Assembly (NCBI GenBank): GCA_024281095.1
Contig: JAMXLJ010000044.1
Span: 1-42,987, forward strand
Length of the DNA: 42,987 nt
Direction: 5' to 3'
From: Acidimicrobiia bacterium
GTDB taxonomy: Bacteria; Actinomycetota; Acidimicrobiia; IMCC26256; JAMXLJ01
A program made the position numbers and the translations under genes. Positions 8,621 through 14,841 of the stretch are shown here, in pieces. The notes under the pieces were generated by a model. It worked only from the letters and a program-made list of their open reading frames with translations, did no database searches and was not told the origin of the DNA. The stretch's first letter is position 1. Each line of letters begins with the position of its first letter.

Positions 8621-8627
8621 GTCCCAC

Positions 8628-9545
8628 GTGGAGGCCGCCTTCTTCGACCTCGACAAGACCGTCATCGCGAAGAGCTCGGTGCTCGCGTTCGGCCGGCCCT
8701 TCTATCGCGAAGGTCTGCTGTCGCGGCGCGCGATCGTCAAGAGCATCTACGCGCAGGTCGTGTTCATGCTCGTCGGCGCCGACGAAGCGAAGATGGAGAA
8801 ACTGCGCGAGGCGATGCTCGGGCTCACACGCGGATGGGAGCAGGCGCACGTCGCGCAGATCGTGCGCGAGACGCTCGACGAGGTCGTGTCGCCCATCATC
8901 TTCGCCGAGGCGCTCGAGCTCTTCGCCGAGCACCACGCCGCGGGACGCGAGGTCGTCATCGTGTCCTCGGCACCCGCCGAGGTGGTCGAACCGCTCGCCG
9001 AGTTCCTCGGCGCCGACCGGGCGATCGCGACGCGCGCGGAGATCGACGACGAAGGCCGGTACACCGGGCAGCTGGCGTTCTACGCATACGGCCCGTACAA
9101 GGCCGAAGCCGTGCGCGAGCTTGCAGCACGTGACGGCATCGACCTCTCCAGTTCGTTCGCGTACAGCGACTCCGTCACCGACCTACCGATGCTGGAGGCG
9201 GTCGGGCATCCGGTCGCGGTGAACGCCGACCGCGAGCTCGCCCGCGTAGCGAGGGAACGCGGCTGGGACGTGCGCGACTTCCGGCAGCCCGTTCGTCTGC
9301 GCGACCGGGTTCCGGTACCGCCGCGAGGTCCGACCATCGCGGTCAGCGGCGTGCTCGCATTCGCCGGCGCGGGCGCGGCCGCACTGTGGTGGTGGCGCCG
9401 TCACGAGCGGCTGTCGCTCACACGACGCGAGCGCGCCGCGGCCCGCGCCCGCGCAGTCTCCGGCGACACGTACCTTGCCCTGCGCCATACCGTCGGTGCG
9501 TTGGCGGCCGCCCGCCGTCTCGCGACCGGCGTCACGCGCACCTGA
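8628..9545 (+). CDS. HAD-IB family phosphatase (SerB-like) with C-terminal membrane helix
   Basis: This 305-residue haloacid-dehalogenase-type phosphatase has all four motifs: DLDKT (nucleophile D7, acid D9), VSSA (serine near residue 113), the lysine in YKAEA (near 158) and SDSVTD (D181, D185). A helical cap lies between motifs I and II as in SerB-like enzymes. The C-terminus has one membrane segment (about 235-257, ending WWW) and a basic tail, so the enzyme is probably membrane-attached with its catalytic domain in the cytoplasm. I prefer GTG 8628, given the TAACCT box 7 nt upstream and the motif-I spacing typical of the family. It matches Rv3661, which flanks the mycobacterial Tad locus. 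Substrate unknown. Confidence 0.88.
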   Translation: MEAAFFDLDKTVIAKSSVLAFGRPFYREGLLSRRAIVKSIYAQVVFMLVGADEAKMEKLREAMLGLTRGWEQAHVAQIVRETLDEVVSPIIFAEALELFAEHHAAGREVVIVSSAPAEVVEPLAEFLGADRAIATRAEIDDEGRYTGQLAFYAYGPYKAEAVRELAARDGIDLSSSFAYSDSVTDLPMLEAVGHPVAVNADRELARVARERGWDVRDFRQPVRLRDRVPVPPRGPTIAVSGVLAFAGAGAAALWWWRRHERLSLTRRERAAARARAVSGDTYLALRHTVGALAAARRLATGVTRT

Positions 9546-9570
9546 CACGCCACAGCGTGACCGCGCGCAA

Positions 9571-9592
9571 CGAGCCCGCCGCGGCGGGCTCG
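9571..9592. terminator. Inverted repeat, probable bidirectional terminator
   Basis: A 10-bp perfect arm pair (CGAGCCCGCC / GGCGGGCTCG) lies between the stop of the HAD gene (9545, plus) and the stop of the micro-gene (9619, minus). No long T-run follows, as is common in actinobacteria. Confidence 0.6.
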
Positions 9593-9618
9593 TGCGGTTC
9601 GGATTGTCGGGCTGGTGC

Positions 9619-9693
9619 TCAGGCCTCGCGAACCTTCTTCGCGACGACTGCACCGACCGCAACAACGATGAGGAGCAGCAAGAGCTTCTTCAC
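9619..9693 (-). CDS. 24-residue single-pass membrane micro-protein
   Basis: A short frame GTG...TGA encodes MKKLLLLLI, a hydrophobic middle (VVAVGAVVA) and a basic end (KKVREA). The layout is one membrane helix with a positive residue pair on each side. AGGGGG lies 4 nt before the GTG on the minus strand, a TAGGAT box lies about 55 nt upstream (9753-9748), and a hairpin follows the stop. These surroundings suggest expression. It resembles tiny actinobacterial membrane peptides such as the DLW-39 family, but it lacks the DLW tail and I cannot assign it to a family. The function is unknown. Confidence 0.5.
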   Translation of the reverse strand: MKKLLLLLIVVAVGAVVAKKVREA

Positions 9694-10018
9694 GCGTCCC
9701 CCTGGGATCGAACACGAATGCCCAACAGCACCCACCGGGCGAAGGACATCCTAACCGTCGCCGGGACGGTGCCGCGCCGGCCCACGCAAGACCGTCGCAG
9801 CCTGCTTGCCGGCGGCCGTCAGCCGGGCCATTCGGCCCAATGGGAGCGCAAAGCCTCAGAGGCGCGCGACCTGGCCGATCTCCTGCCCGGCACGACGAGT
9901 CGCTTCGGAGACGTGGGATCTCCTCCGCCGTCACGCGCGGTGCCCGGCGACCGGGCGGCCGAACGTCGAGCTCGGACTGCAATGATGTGCCCCTGCCGTG
10001 CGCACTCGCCGCGGGCCG
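9694..10018. other. Intergenic stretch without a recognisable gene
   Basis: These 325 bases hold the probable leader and TAGGAT box (9748-9753, read on the minus strand) of the micro-gene. Near 9980-9986 there is an AATGAT-like -10 candidate for the tRNA. Open frames crossing the region show no domain and are typical GC-rich noise. Confidence 0.5.
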
Positions 10019-10112
10019 GGAGGTGAACGGGGTCTGGTGGCCCCCCTCGTCTTCAAAACGAGTGGGACGGGTGATCCCCGTCCGGTGGGTTCGATTCCTG
10101 CCACCTCCGCCA
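10019..10112 (+). tRNA. selC: tRNA-Sec (anticodon TCA)
   Basis: The about 94-nt molecule folds as a selenocysteine tRNA. The acceptor stem starts GGAGGTG and ends CACCTCC with discriminator G and an encoded CCA. The D arm pairs GGGG with CCCC. The anticodon stem is CTCGT/ACGAG with loop CTTCAAA (anticodon TCA, reading UGA). A long variable arm (GGACGGG/CCCGTCC) precedes the T loop TTCGATT. The long variable arm plus TCA anticodon separate it from tRNA-Ser and tRNA-Leu. The eighth acceptor pair looks like an A-C mismatch. It implies that the genome makes selenoproteins; no selA, selB, selD or recognisable selenoprotein gene is in this window. Confidence 0.93.
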
Positions 10113-10142
10113 CGTCCGGCCGGCGCCCACGAGCCGCACGGA

Positions 10143-10148
10143 TAGCCT
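10143..10148 (+). promoter_or_regulatory. -10 box (TAGCCT) of the alpha/beta hydrolase gene
   Basis: TAGCCT ends 6 nt before ATG 10155, the leaderless arrangement seen repeatedly here. It begins 31 nt after the tRNA-Sec CCA end. Confidence 0.6.
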
Positions 10149-10154
10149 CCGCGG

Positions 10155-11060
10155 ATGCCGTCCTCGAGTCGCCGCGCCCCGAAGATCCCGCCGAGCCGCT
10201 ACCTCGACCTCGGCGGGCGCGTGCACTACCGCGAATGGCCCGGCCCGGACGGGCTGACGATCGTCTGCGTCCACGCGCTGGGCCGCAATCACCTGTCGTG
10301 GGTGGGCCCGTCGCCGGCGTTGTCGCGCCACGGGCGGATGCTCGCGCTCGACCTGCCGGGGTACGGCCTGAGCCCGCGCTCGGGCCGGCGCGGCACGGTC
10401 GAGGCGCAGCAGTCGCTCCTTCACCAGTTCCTCGACGCCACCACGACCGGGCCGGTCGTGCTCGTCGGCGAGTCGCTCGGCGGAGCGGTCGGCGCGCGCC
10501 AGGCGGCGCACGATCCCGAGCGCATCGCCGGGCTGGTCCTCGTCAGCTCGTACCTCCCGCCGGTGTTCGGCGGGTGGCGCTCGCCCGCGGTCGTGAGCGG
10601 GCTGGTGCTCGAACGCCTCGGCGAGGTCGGCCGCGTGCTCGTCGACGTCCCGCTCGACGCGATCGTGCCGCAGGTCGGCCGCATCCCGCTCAGCGAAGAG
10701 GTGGCGAAGGAGGCCGCGGCGATGCAACGCGCACAGCCGCGCGGACTCGATGCACTGCTCACCGACGCAGAAGCGCTCGGCTCACTCGTGCGGTTGTCGG
10801 CGATCGTGTCGCGCGCACATGCCATGTTCGACGCGATCCGGTGTCCGGTGCTGTTGCTGCATGGCGAGGCGGACGCAGAAGTACCGGCGGTGTGGGCACG
10901 TGCCGCGGCCGCCGCTCATCCGGACTGGGAGCTGCATGTGATGCGGGAGGTCGGCCACATCTGCGATCTCGACGACCCGGGGGCCTGGGCCAGCCTGGCG
11001 ACGAGGTGGCTCCAAGGCACGGTCGTACCGGCGCTCGACGCGGCGCGCAGCCTGTCCTGA
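10155..11060 (+). CDS. Alpha/beta hydrolase
   Basis: The 301-residue cytoplasmic protein has an alpha/beta-hydrolase fold. HALGRN forms the oxyanion region, the nucleophile elbow is GESLG (serine 107), an acidic residue lies in HGEADAEVP, and the catalytic histidine is in EVGHICD. No signal peptide is visible. The TAGCCT box fixes the start at ATG 10155. It stands alone between tRNA-Sec and a convergent sigma-factor gene, so context gives no substrate; esterase, epoxide hydrolase or C-C hydrolase activity are all possible. Confidence 0.87.
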   Translation: MPSSSRRAPKIPPSRYLDLGGRVHYREWPGPDGLTIVCVHALGRNHLSWVGPSPALSRHGRMLALDLPGYGLSPRSGRRGTVEAQQSLLHQFLDATTTGPVVLVGESLGGAVGARQAAHDPERIAGLVLVSSYLPPVFGGWRSPAVVSGLVLERLGEVGRVLVDVPLDAIVPQVGRIPLSEEVAKEAAAMQRAQPRGLDALLTDAEALGSLVRLSAIVSRAHAMFDAIRCPVLLLHGEADAEVPAVWARAAAAAHPDWELHVMREVGHICDLDDPGAWASLATRWLQGTVVPALDAARSLS

Positions 11061-11093
11061 CCGGATGAGGGATTGCAGAAGTGGTGACGCGAA

Positions 11094-11119
11094 GAAGCCG
11101 GGCACGCAGGCCCGGCTTC
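11094..11119. terminator. Stem-loop terminator between convergent genes
   Basis: A 10-bp perfect stem (GAAGCCGGGC / GCCCGGCTTC) with a 6-nt loop lies between the hydrolase stop (11060) and the sigma-factor stop (11140). It is suited to end both transcripts. Confidence 0.75.
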
Positions 11120-11139
11120 GCGCTTGAACAGTGCGGTCG

Positions 11140-12078
11140 TCAGACGGCGAGCAGGTCGCGCGCGCCGGTGTCGGCCGACGGGTGACGCAGCTTCGACATC
11201 GCCCGGGCCTCGATCTGGCGGATCCGCTCACGCGTGAGGTTGAAGTACTCCCCCACTTCTTCGAGTGTGCGCGGCTCGCCCCGGTCGAGACCGAAGCGCA
11301 ACGCAAGGATCTGACGCTCCCGCTCGTCGAGCGGTGAGAGCAGCTTCTCGATCTCGGCCGGCAGCAGCGCTGTGGCCGCGACTTCGAACGGCGACTCGGC
11401 CGAGCGGTCCTCGACGATGTCGCCGAGCTCGGCGTCGCCGTCTTCCCGCAATGGCTCGGACAGCGACAGCGGCTCGGCCGCGAAGCGCAGCGCCTCGGTG
11501 ACCTTGTCCTCCGGCATCTCGACCTCGGCCGACAGCTCCGCGAGGGTCGCGGGCCGGCCGAGCTTCAGCTCCAGACGCGAACGCGCCTTCTGGAGCCGAG
11601 CGAGAGTGTCGCCGGCGTGCACCGGAAGGCGGATCGTCCGGCCGGTGTTGGCGATCCCGCGGGTGATGGCCTGACGGATCCACCAGGTCGCGTACGTCGA
11701 GAACTTGAATCCCTTGCGCCAGTCGAACTTCTCGACCGCGTGCATCAGACCCAGGTTGCCCTCCTGGATCAGGTCGAGCAGCGGGAGCCCCGAGGCCTGG
11801 TACTTCTTCGCGATCGAGACCACCAGGCGGAGGTTCGACTGCACGAAGGTGCGCTGCGCGTCCTCGCCGTCGCGACCCAGGCGACGCAGCTCGCGCTTCT
11901 TCGCCGGTGTCAGGCTCTTACCACCCGCGAGCAGCTCCTCGCGCGCAGCGTTGCCGTTCTCGATCTGCTGGGCGAGACGAACTTCGTCGTCCTTCGTGAG
12001 CAGTGGGTACTGCCCGATGTCCGTGAGATACAGCCTGACGAGATCTTCCTCGTCCCGCTCGACGCGCTCCTTGGCCAC
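11140..12078 (-). CDS. RNA polymerase sigma-70 factor (group 1/2, RpoD/SigB-like)
   Basis: The 312-residue sigma factor has region 1.2 (DLVRLYLTDIGQYPLLT), region 2 with LVVSIAKKY...DLIQEGNLGLMHAVEKFD and FSTYATWWIRQAI, region 3, and region 4 with LEEVGEYFNLTRERIRQIE. The lack of a long N-terminal extension fits a group 2 factor (SigB/Hrd type). However, some actinobacteria have a short principal factor, and I cannot tell which this is. The start is GTG 12078 with AAGGAAG 4-5 nt upstream on the minus strand. The promoter region holds an inverted repeat (12196-12217), which suggests regulation. Confidence 0.92.
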   Translation of the reverse strand: MAKERVERDEEDLVRLYLTDIGQYPLLTKDDEVRLAQQIENGNAAREELLAGGKSLTPAKKRELRRLGRDGEDAQRTFVQSNLRLVVSIAKKYQASGLPLLDLIQEGNLGLMHAVEKFDWRKGFKFSTYATWWIRQAITRGIANTGRTIRLPVHAGDTLARLQKARSRLELKLGRPATLAELSAEVEMPEDKVTEALRFAAEPLSLSEPLREDGDAELGDIVEDRSAESPFEVAATALLPAEIEKLLSPLDERERQILALRFGLDRGEPRTLEEVGEYFNLTRERIRQIEARAMSKLRHPSADTGARDLLAV

Positions 12079-12195
12079 GCTGCTTCCTTCTCGCTGGTCA
12101 AGTCACTGGAAACCGAAGCCGGCTCCCGCTGACAATTTCTGTGAACTGGAAGATGAGCGCGTTCGTCCCCACACAACGTTCGCGCTGCACTGACC

Positions 12196-12217
12196 CCGGT
12201 ACTGAGTACGATACCGG
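12196..12217. promoter_or_regulatory. Inverted repeat in the sigma-factor upstream region
   Basis: CCGGTA-10 nt-TACCGG encloses a second small palindrome GTACTGAGTAC (12199-12209). A TTGACG hexamer on the minus strand lies right beside it (12226-12221), without a clear -10 at standard spacing. It may be an operator for the sigma gene or for the divergent ABM gene. Confidence 0.35.
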
Positions 12218-12231
12218 TCCCGTCAAGATCC

Positions 12232-12252
12232 TTTTCCACAGGGTTATCCCCA
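12232..12252 (+). other. Two DnaA-box-like 9-mers
   Basis: TTTTCCACA (12232-12240) and TTATCCCCA (12244-12252) each differ at one base from the TTATCCACA consensus and lie 3 nt apart. No dnaA, dnaN or AT-rich unwinding region is near, so this is not a replication origin. A DnaA-responsive promoter is possible but unproven. Confidence 0.25.
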
Positions 12253-12313
12253 GGAATTGGGGAATCGGGCCGGGCGCCGGCCGCGAGCACGCCTGGAGAC
12301 GAGGGAGCAGCCC

Positions 12314-12646
12314 ATGCCCGACGATGTGCGGATCTGGGTCGTGGCCGGATCCTTCCGGGCCCGGGCCGGCGCCGAGCAGCAGCTCACCGCGGCACTCGCG
12401 AACTACGTCGTGCTGACGCGCATGCGGCCGCACTGCCGGAACGTGGATCTCGTCGCCTCGGCCACACAGCGTGGCCGGATGCTCGTGATCGAGAAGTGGG
12501 ACGACCCGGAGGCGCCGCGGGATCACCTCGACCAGCCCGAGACCGTCGACATGGCTCGGGCCGCGGTGCCCTTGCTCACGGAGAAGCCCGATCTCGACCT
12601 CTACGAGGCCGTCAGCGCGCAGGACATGGAGGAGCCGGGCCGGTAG
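12314..12646 (+). CDS. ABM-fold (antibiotic biosynthesis monooxygenase-like) protein
   Basis: The 110-residue protein fits the dimeric alpha/beta barrel ABM superfamily. It has VAGSFRARAGAEQQLTAAL, a strand-helix-strand start, then a central RPHCRNVDLVAS segment and the IEKWDDPEA stretch that matches the usual E.W.d...A.dAH motif loosely. Members act as small cofactor-free monooxygenases on quinols or polyketides, or as heme-degrading enzymes; the substrate here is unknown. ATG 12314 is preceded by GAGGGAG 6 nt upstream. It is divergent from the sigma-factor gene. Confidence 0.72.
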   Translation: MPDDVRIWVVAGSFRARAGAEQQLTAALANYVVLTRMRPHCRNVDLVASATQRGRMLVIEKWDDPEAPRDHLDQPETVDMARAAVPLLTEKPDLDLYEAVSAQDMEEPGR

Positions 12647-12661
12647 GTCAGCGGTTGACGA

Positions 12662-13291
12662 TCAGGCGGACGGGCGCGGCGCGCGGAGCTGCTCCTTGCG
12701 CAGCGCCGTCTTCTTCGGTCGTTCCCGCGTGTCGGCCGCGTCGGTTTCGGCGCAGGCCTCGTCGATCTCCGGCCAGGTCAGCGCATCGGCGTCCCAGAGA
12801 CGCCGGAAGACCTCATCGGCGACATCGTTGAATCCGTGGTGCAGGCGGTAGTGGTACAGAAGCCGGTCCGGGCGCGTCGCGGGAACGCCGAGACGGTGCG
12901 CCCTCCCCTCGGTCCAGACGTCCCACGCCGCACGCTGGCGGTCGGTGAGATCCTCGTCGGTCGGCGCCCCGGAGAACTCGGGACGAAGACGGTCGGCCGC
13001 CCGCAGGAGCGCGCGCACCAACTCCGAGAGCGCCAACTCGGGCTGGAACTTCAGGGGTCGCTTCGGATCCTCGAAGTTCGCGCCCGACATCCAGATGTCG
13101 AGGCCCTCGGGGCCCACCGCGACGAACGTGCCCGTCAACGGATGCGGGAGCACTTCGTCGACCTCGAGTGTCACCGCGACGTCGTCGGGGAAGCCCACGA
13201 GCGCGGCGGCCTCGGCGGTGAGCTGCGCGATCGTCGACGCGTCGTAGGGAACGAGTGTGAACGGGTCGGGAGCGACGGTGATCGCCGGCAT
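12662..13291 (-). CDS. Conserved-looking protein of unknown function, third gene of the ferritin-like operon
   Basis: The 209-residue soluble protein has no domain I recognise. The N-terminal half looks like alternating strands and helices. A central acidic/aromatic segment (GPEGLDIWMSGANFEDP) and an HYRLHHGFN stretch with three histidines could bind a metal. The C-terminus is basic and probably disordered. Its ATG shares one base with the stop of the upstream DUF455-type gene (13291), so the two are tightly coupled. Its job is presumably linked to those ferritin-like proteins. Confidence 0.65.
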   Translation of the reverse strand: MPAITVAPDPFTLVPYDASTIAQLTAEAAALVGFPDDVAVTLEVDEVLPHPLTGTFVAVGPEGLDIWMSGANFEDPKRPLKFQPELALSELVRALLRAADRLRPEFSGAPTDEDLTDRQRAAWDVWTEGRAHRLGVPATRPDRLLYHYRLHHGFNDVADEVFRRLWDADALTWPEIDEACAETDAADTRERPKKTALRKEQLRAPRPSA

Positions 13292-14124
13292 CAGGCGCCG
13301 TACGCGCCGCCGCCCTCGGCGGCTGCGGCGGCCATCGCCTCGGCGTCGGCCTGGGCCTGCTTCGAGATCTCCACGAGGTCGTCCATCTCCGCCTCGTCGA
13401 AGCCGGCCATCCGCCGGAACTTGCGCGCGAGGTGCACTGGGTTCTCGTCGCTCTCGCCCCGGAATCCGCCGAGGCTGAAGATCTTGTCGACGGTGCGCTG
13501 GAACTCGAGGGCGCGGTTGCGCCGCTCCGGATCCTTCTCCGTGAGCCGTCGCAACCAGTCGGAGCCCATCTTCACGTGGGTGACCTCGTCCGCGAGCATC
13601 CAGTCCTCGCAGAACTCGAGCACCGGATCGCCGGCGACGTCGCCGAATTCCTTCATCGCGTTGAACACGTCGATCGCGAGGCCTTCGAGCGCGCGGTTGA
13701 CGCCGCACAGCCGCAGGACCGGATCGTCGGCGCACGCGGCTTCGTAGAGGAATGTCGATTCCGTGAACTCGCCGATCTCGCTACCCATCCACTCGCCGAG
13801 CTTCACGGAGATCTCCACATGACGCGACTCATCCCAACACTGCCGGGCCATGTCGAGCTTCAGCGCGAACGGCGCGTCGTCTTCGTCGAAGTCGAAGCAG
13901 GTGCGTCCCGCACCTTCGAGCGCCTGGATCTCGCCGACGAAGATGCCGTGCATCAGCGATCGGGCCCGGTCCGCGGCGGCCGGTCGGCTCGGCTCGAGCT
14001 TCGCCGAACCGAGATCACGCTCCATCATCGCGGCGTTGCGCGGATCGAAGACTCGATCCTCGATCTTGGTGCGGACGAAGCGCTCGTCACGGGCGAGCTC
14101 GTTGGGCGGGAAGATCTTCCTCAT
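13291..14124 (-). CDS. Ferritin-like diiron protein (DUF455 type)
   Basis: The 277-residue all-helical protein carries the four-helix diiron ligand pattern. A glutamate lies in helix A (GEIQALEGAG), then the E-x-x-H of WDESRHVE, a glutamate in helix C (NRALEGLAID), and a second E-x-x-H in ADEVTHVKMG. DUF455 proteins are ferritin-like oxidases or oxygenases of largely unknown substrate. It overlaps the upstream ferritin-like partner by ATGA (14121-14124) and the downstream unknown gene by one base. This suggests a fixed stoichiometric complex or a two-step redox function. Confidence 0.8.
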   Translation of the reverse strand: MRKIFPPNELARDERFVRTKIEDRVFDPRNAAMMERDLGSAKLEPSRPAAADRARSLMHGIFVGEIQALEGAGRTCFDFDEDDAPFALKLDMARQCWDESRHVEISVKLGEWMGSEIGEFTESTFLYEAACADDPVLRLCGVNRALEGLAIDVFNAMKEFGDVAGDPVLEFCEDWMLADEVTHVKMGSDWLRRLTEKDPERRNRALEFQRTVDKIFSLGGFRGESDENPVHLARKFRRMAGFDEAEMDDLVEISKQAQADAEAMAAAAAEGGGAYGA

Positions 14125-14798
14125 CCGACCGCGACCTCCTCGTCGTGCGTGATCCCCAGGCTACCGGGGCCTGCGACACCGCCGGCCCGTACCATCAGCG
14201 TCTCCAACTCGGCCTGACGGCGCGCGGCCCGCTCGACCGCTTCGGCGGTGTCGATGAGCGACTGCAGCAGCATCTCGCCCTCGCGCCAGTCGTCCATCTC
14301 GTCCTGCAACGCGAAGCGCAACGAACGCATCGTCGGCGCGTCCGTGATGGAGCTCGTCGCGTTGAGGTGGTACGTGTACGCGGCGACCAGCCGCGGCGCC
14401 AAGACGCGGTAGACCCCCACGAGCTTCTCGATCGTGAGCTCGGGTGCTTCCGGCTCACGCAGCGCGTCGACGAACGCGACGATCTCGTCGTTCGCGGGTT
14501 GCGTCAACCGATCGGGGTTCATCTCACGCAGCTCGGGCAGCCGCTTGTGCCACAGCTCGGCGTGCCACGCGTGGTGGTAGCAGTGGCGACCGAGCACCAT
14601 CTTCACGTCGAGCTCCGGGATCGTCGCGACCCAGCCACCGAGCGTCTCGAACAGACGCATCTCGATCCACTTGTAGTTGCCCACCCGACGGGCCGACTCC
14701 GCCACGTCGAACAGCCCCGGGAGCTCACGCCGGTCCCACGGCGCGAACGGCGCCCGGGGAGTACTGGGATCCGCCACGGCCAAGGCCCCTCTCGTCAT
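14121..14798 (-). CDS. Helical, ferritin-like partner protein
   Basis: This helical protein of about 225 residues has candidate diiron ligands: a glutamate in YKWIEMRLFE, then histidines in GRHCYHHAWHAELWH, and later acidic helices (LQDEMDDWREGE). It looks like a distant ferritin-like fold, paired with the DUF455-type gene that overlaps it. I place the start at ATG 14798, the first ATG after a predicted promoter (TTGACC-18-GAGAAT). The frame extends to a TTG at 14840, but that codon lies inside an 18-bp palindrome and within the -35 box. Fold assignment is tentative. Confidence 0.65.
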   Translation of the reverse strand: MTRGALAVADPSTPRAPFAPWDRRELPGLFDVAESARRVGNYKWIEMRLFETLGGWVATIPELDVKMVLGRHCYHHAWHAELWHKRLPELREMNPDRLTQPANDEIVAFVDALREPEAPELTIEKLVGVYRVLAPRLVAAYTYHLNATSSITDAPTMRSLRFALQDEMDDWREGEMLLQSLIDTAEAVERAARRQAELETLMVRAGGVAGPGSLGITHDEEVAVG

Positions 14799-14810
14799 CG
14801 AGCGGAGGTC

Positions 14811-14841
14811 ATTCTCGGCCGGTCTTGACCGTACGGTCAAG
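14811..14841 (-). promoter_or_regulatory. Promoter with 18-bp perfect palindromic operator
   Basis: CTTGACCGTACGGTCAAG (14824-14841) is a perfect palindrome of the kind bound by TetR-family repressors. Its left half, read on the minus strand, supplies TTGACC (14840-14835) as a -35 box. After 18 nt comes GAGAAT (14816-14811). A repressor on this site would block the ferritin-like operon. The stop codon of the upstream EamA gene also falls inside the palindrome. No TetR gene is in the window. Confidence 0.6.

Noticed and set aside
9546-11060. Selenoprotein gene next to the tRNA-Sec
   Set aside because: I found no in-frame TGA flanked by continued coding sequence; the adjacent hydrolase is complete with normal motifs.
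12232-12252. Replication origin
   Set aside because: Only two imperfect boxes, no AT-rich unwinding region, no dnaA/dnaN neighbours.
14799-14840. TTG 14840 as start of the ferritin-like partner gene
   Set aside because: It lies inside the 18-bp palindrome and the -35 box, has no ribosome binding site, and adds residues without similarity to a helical domain.
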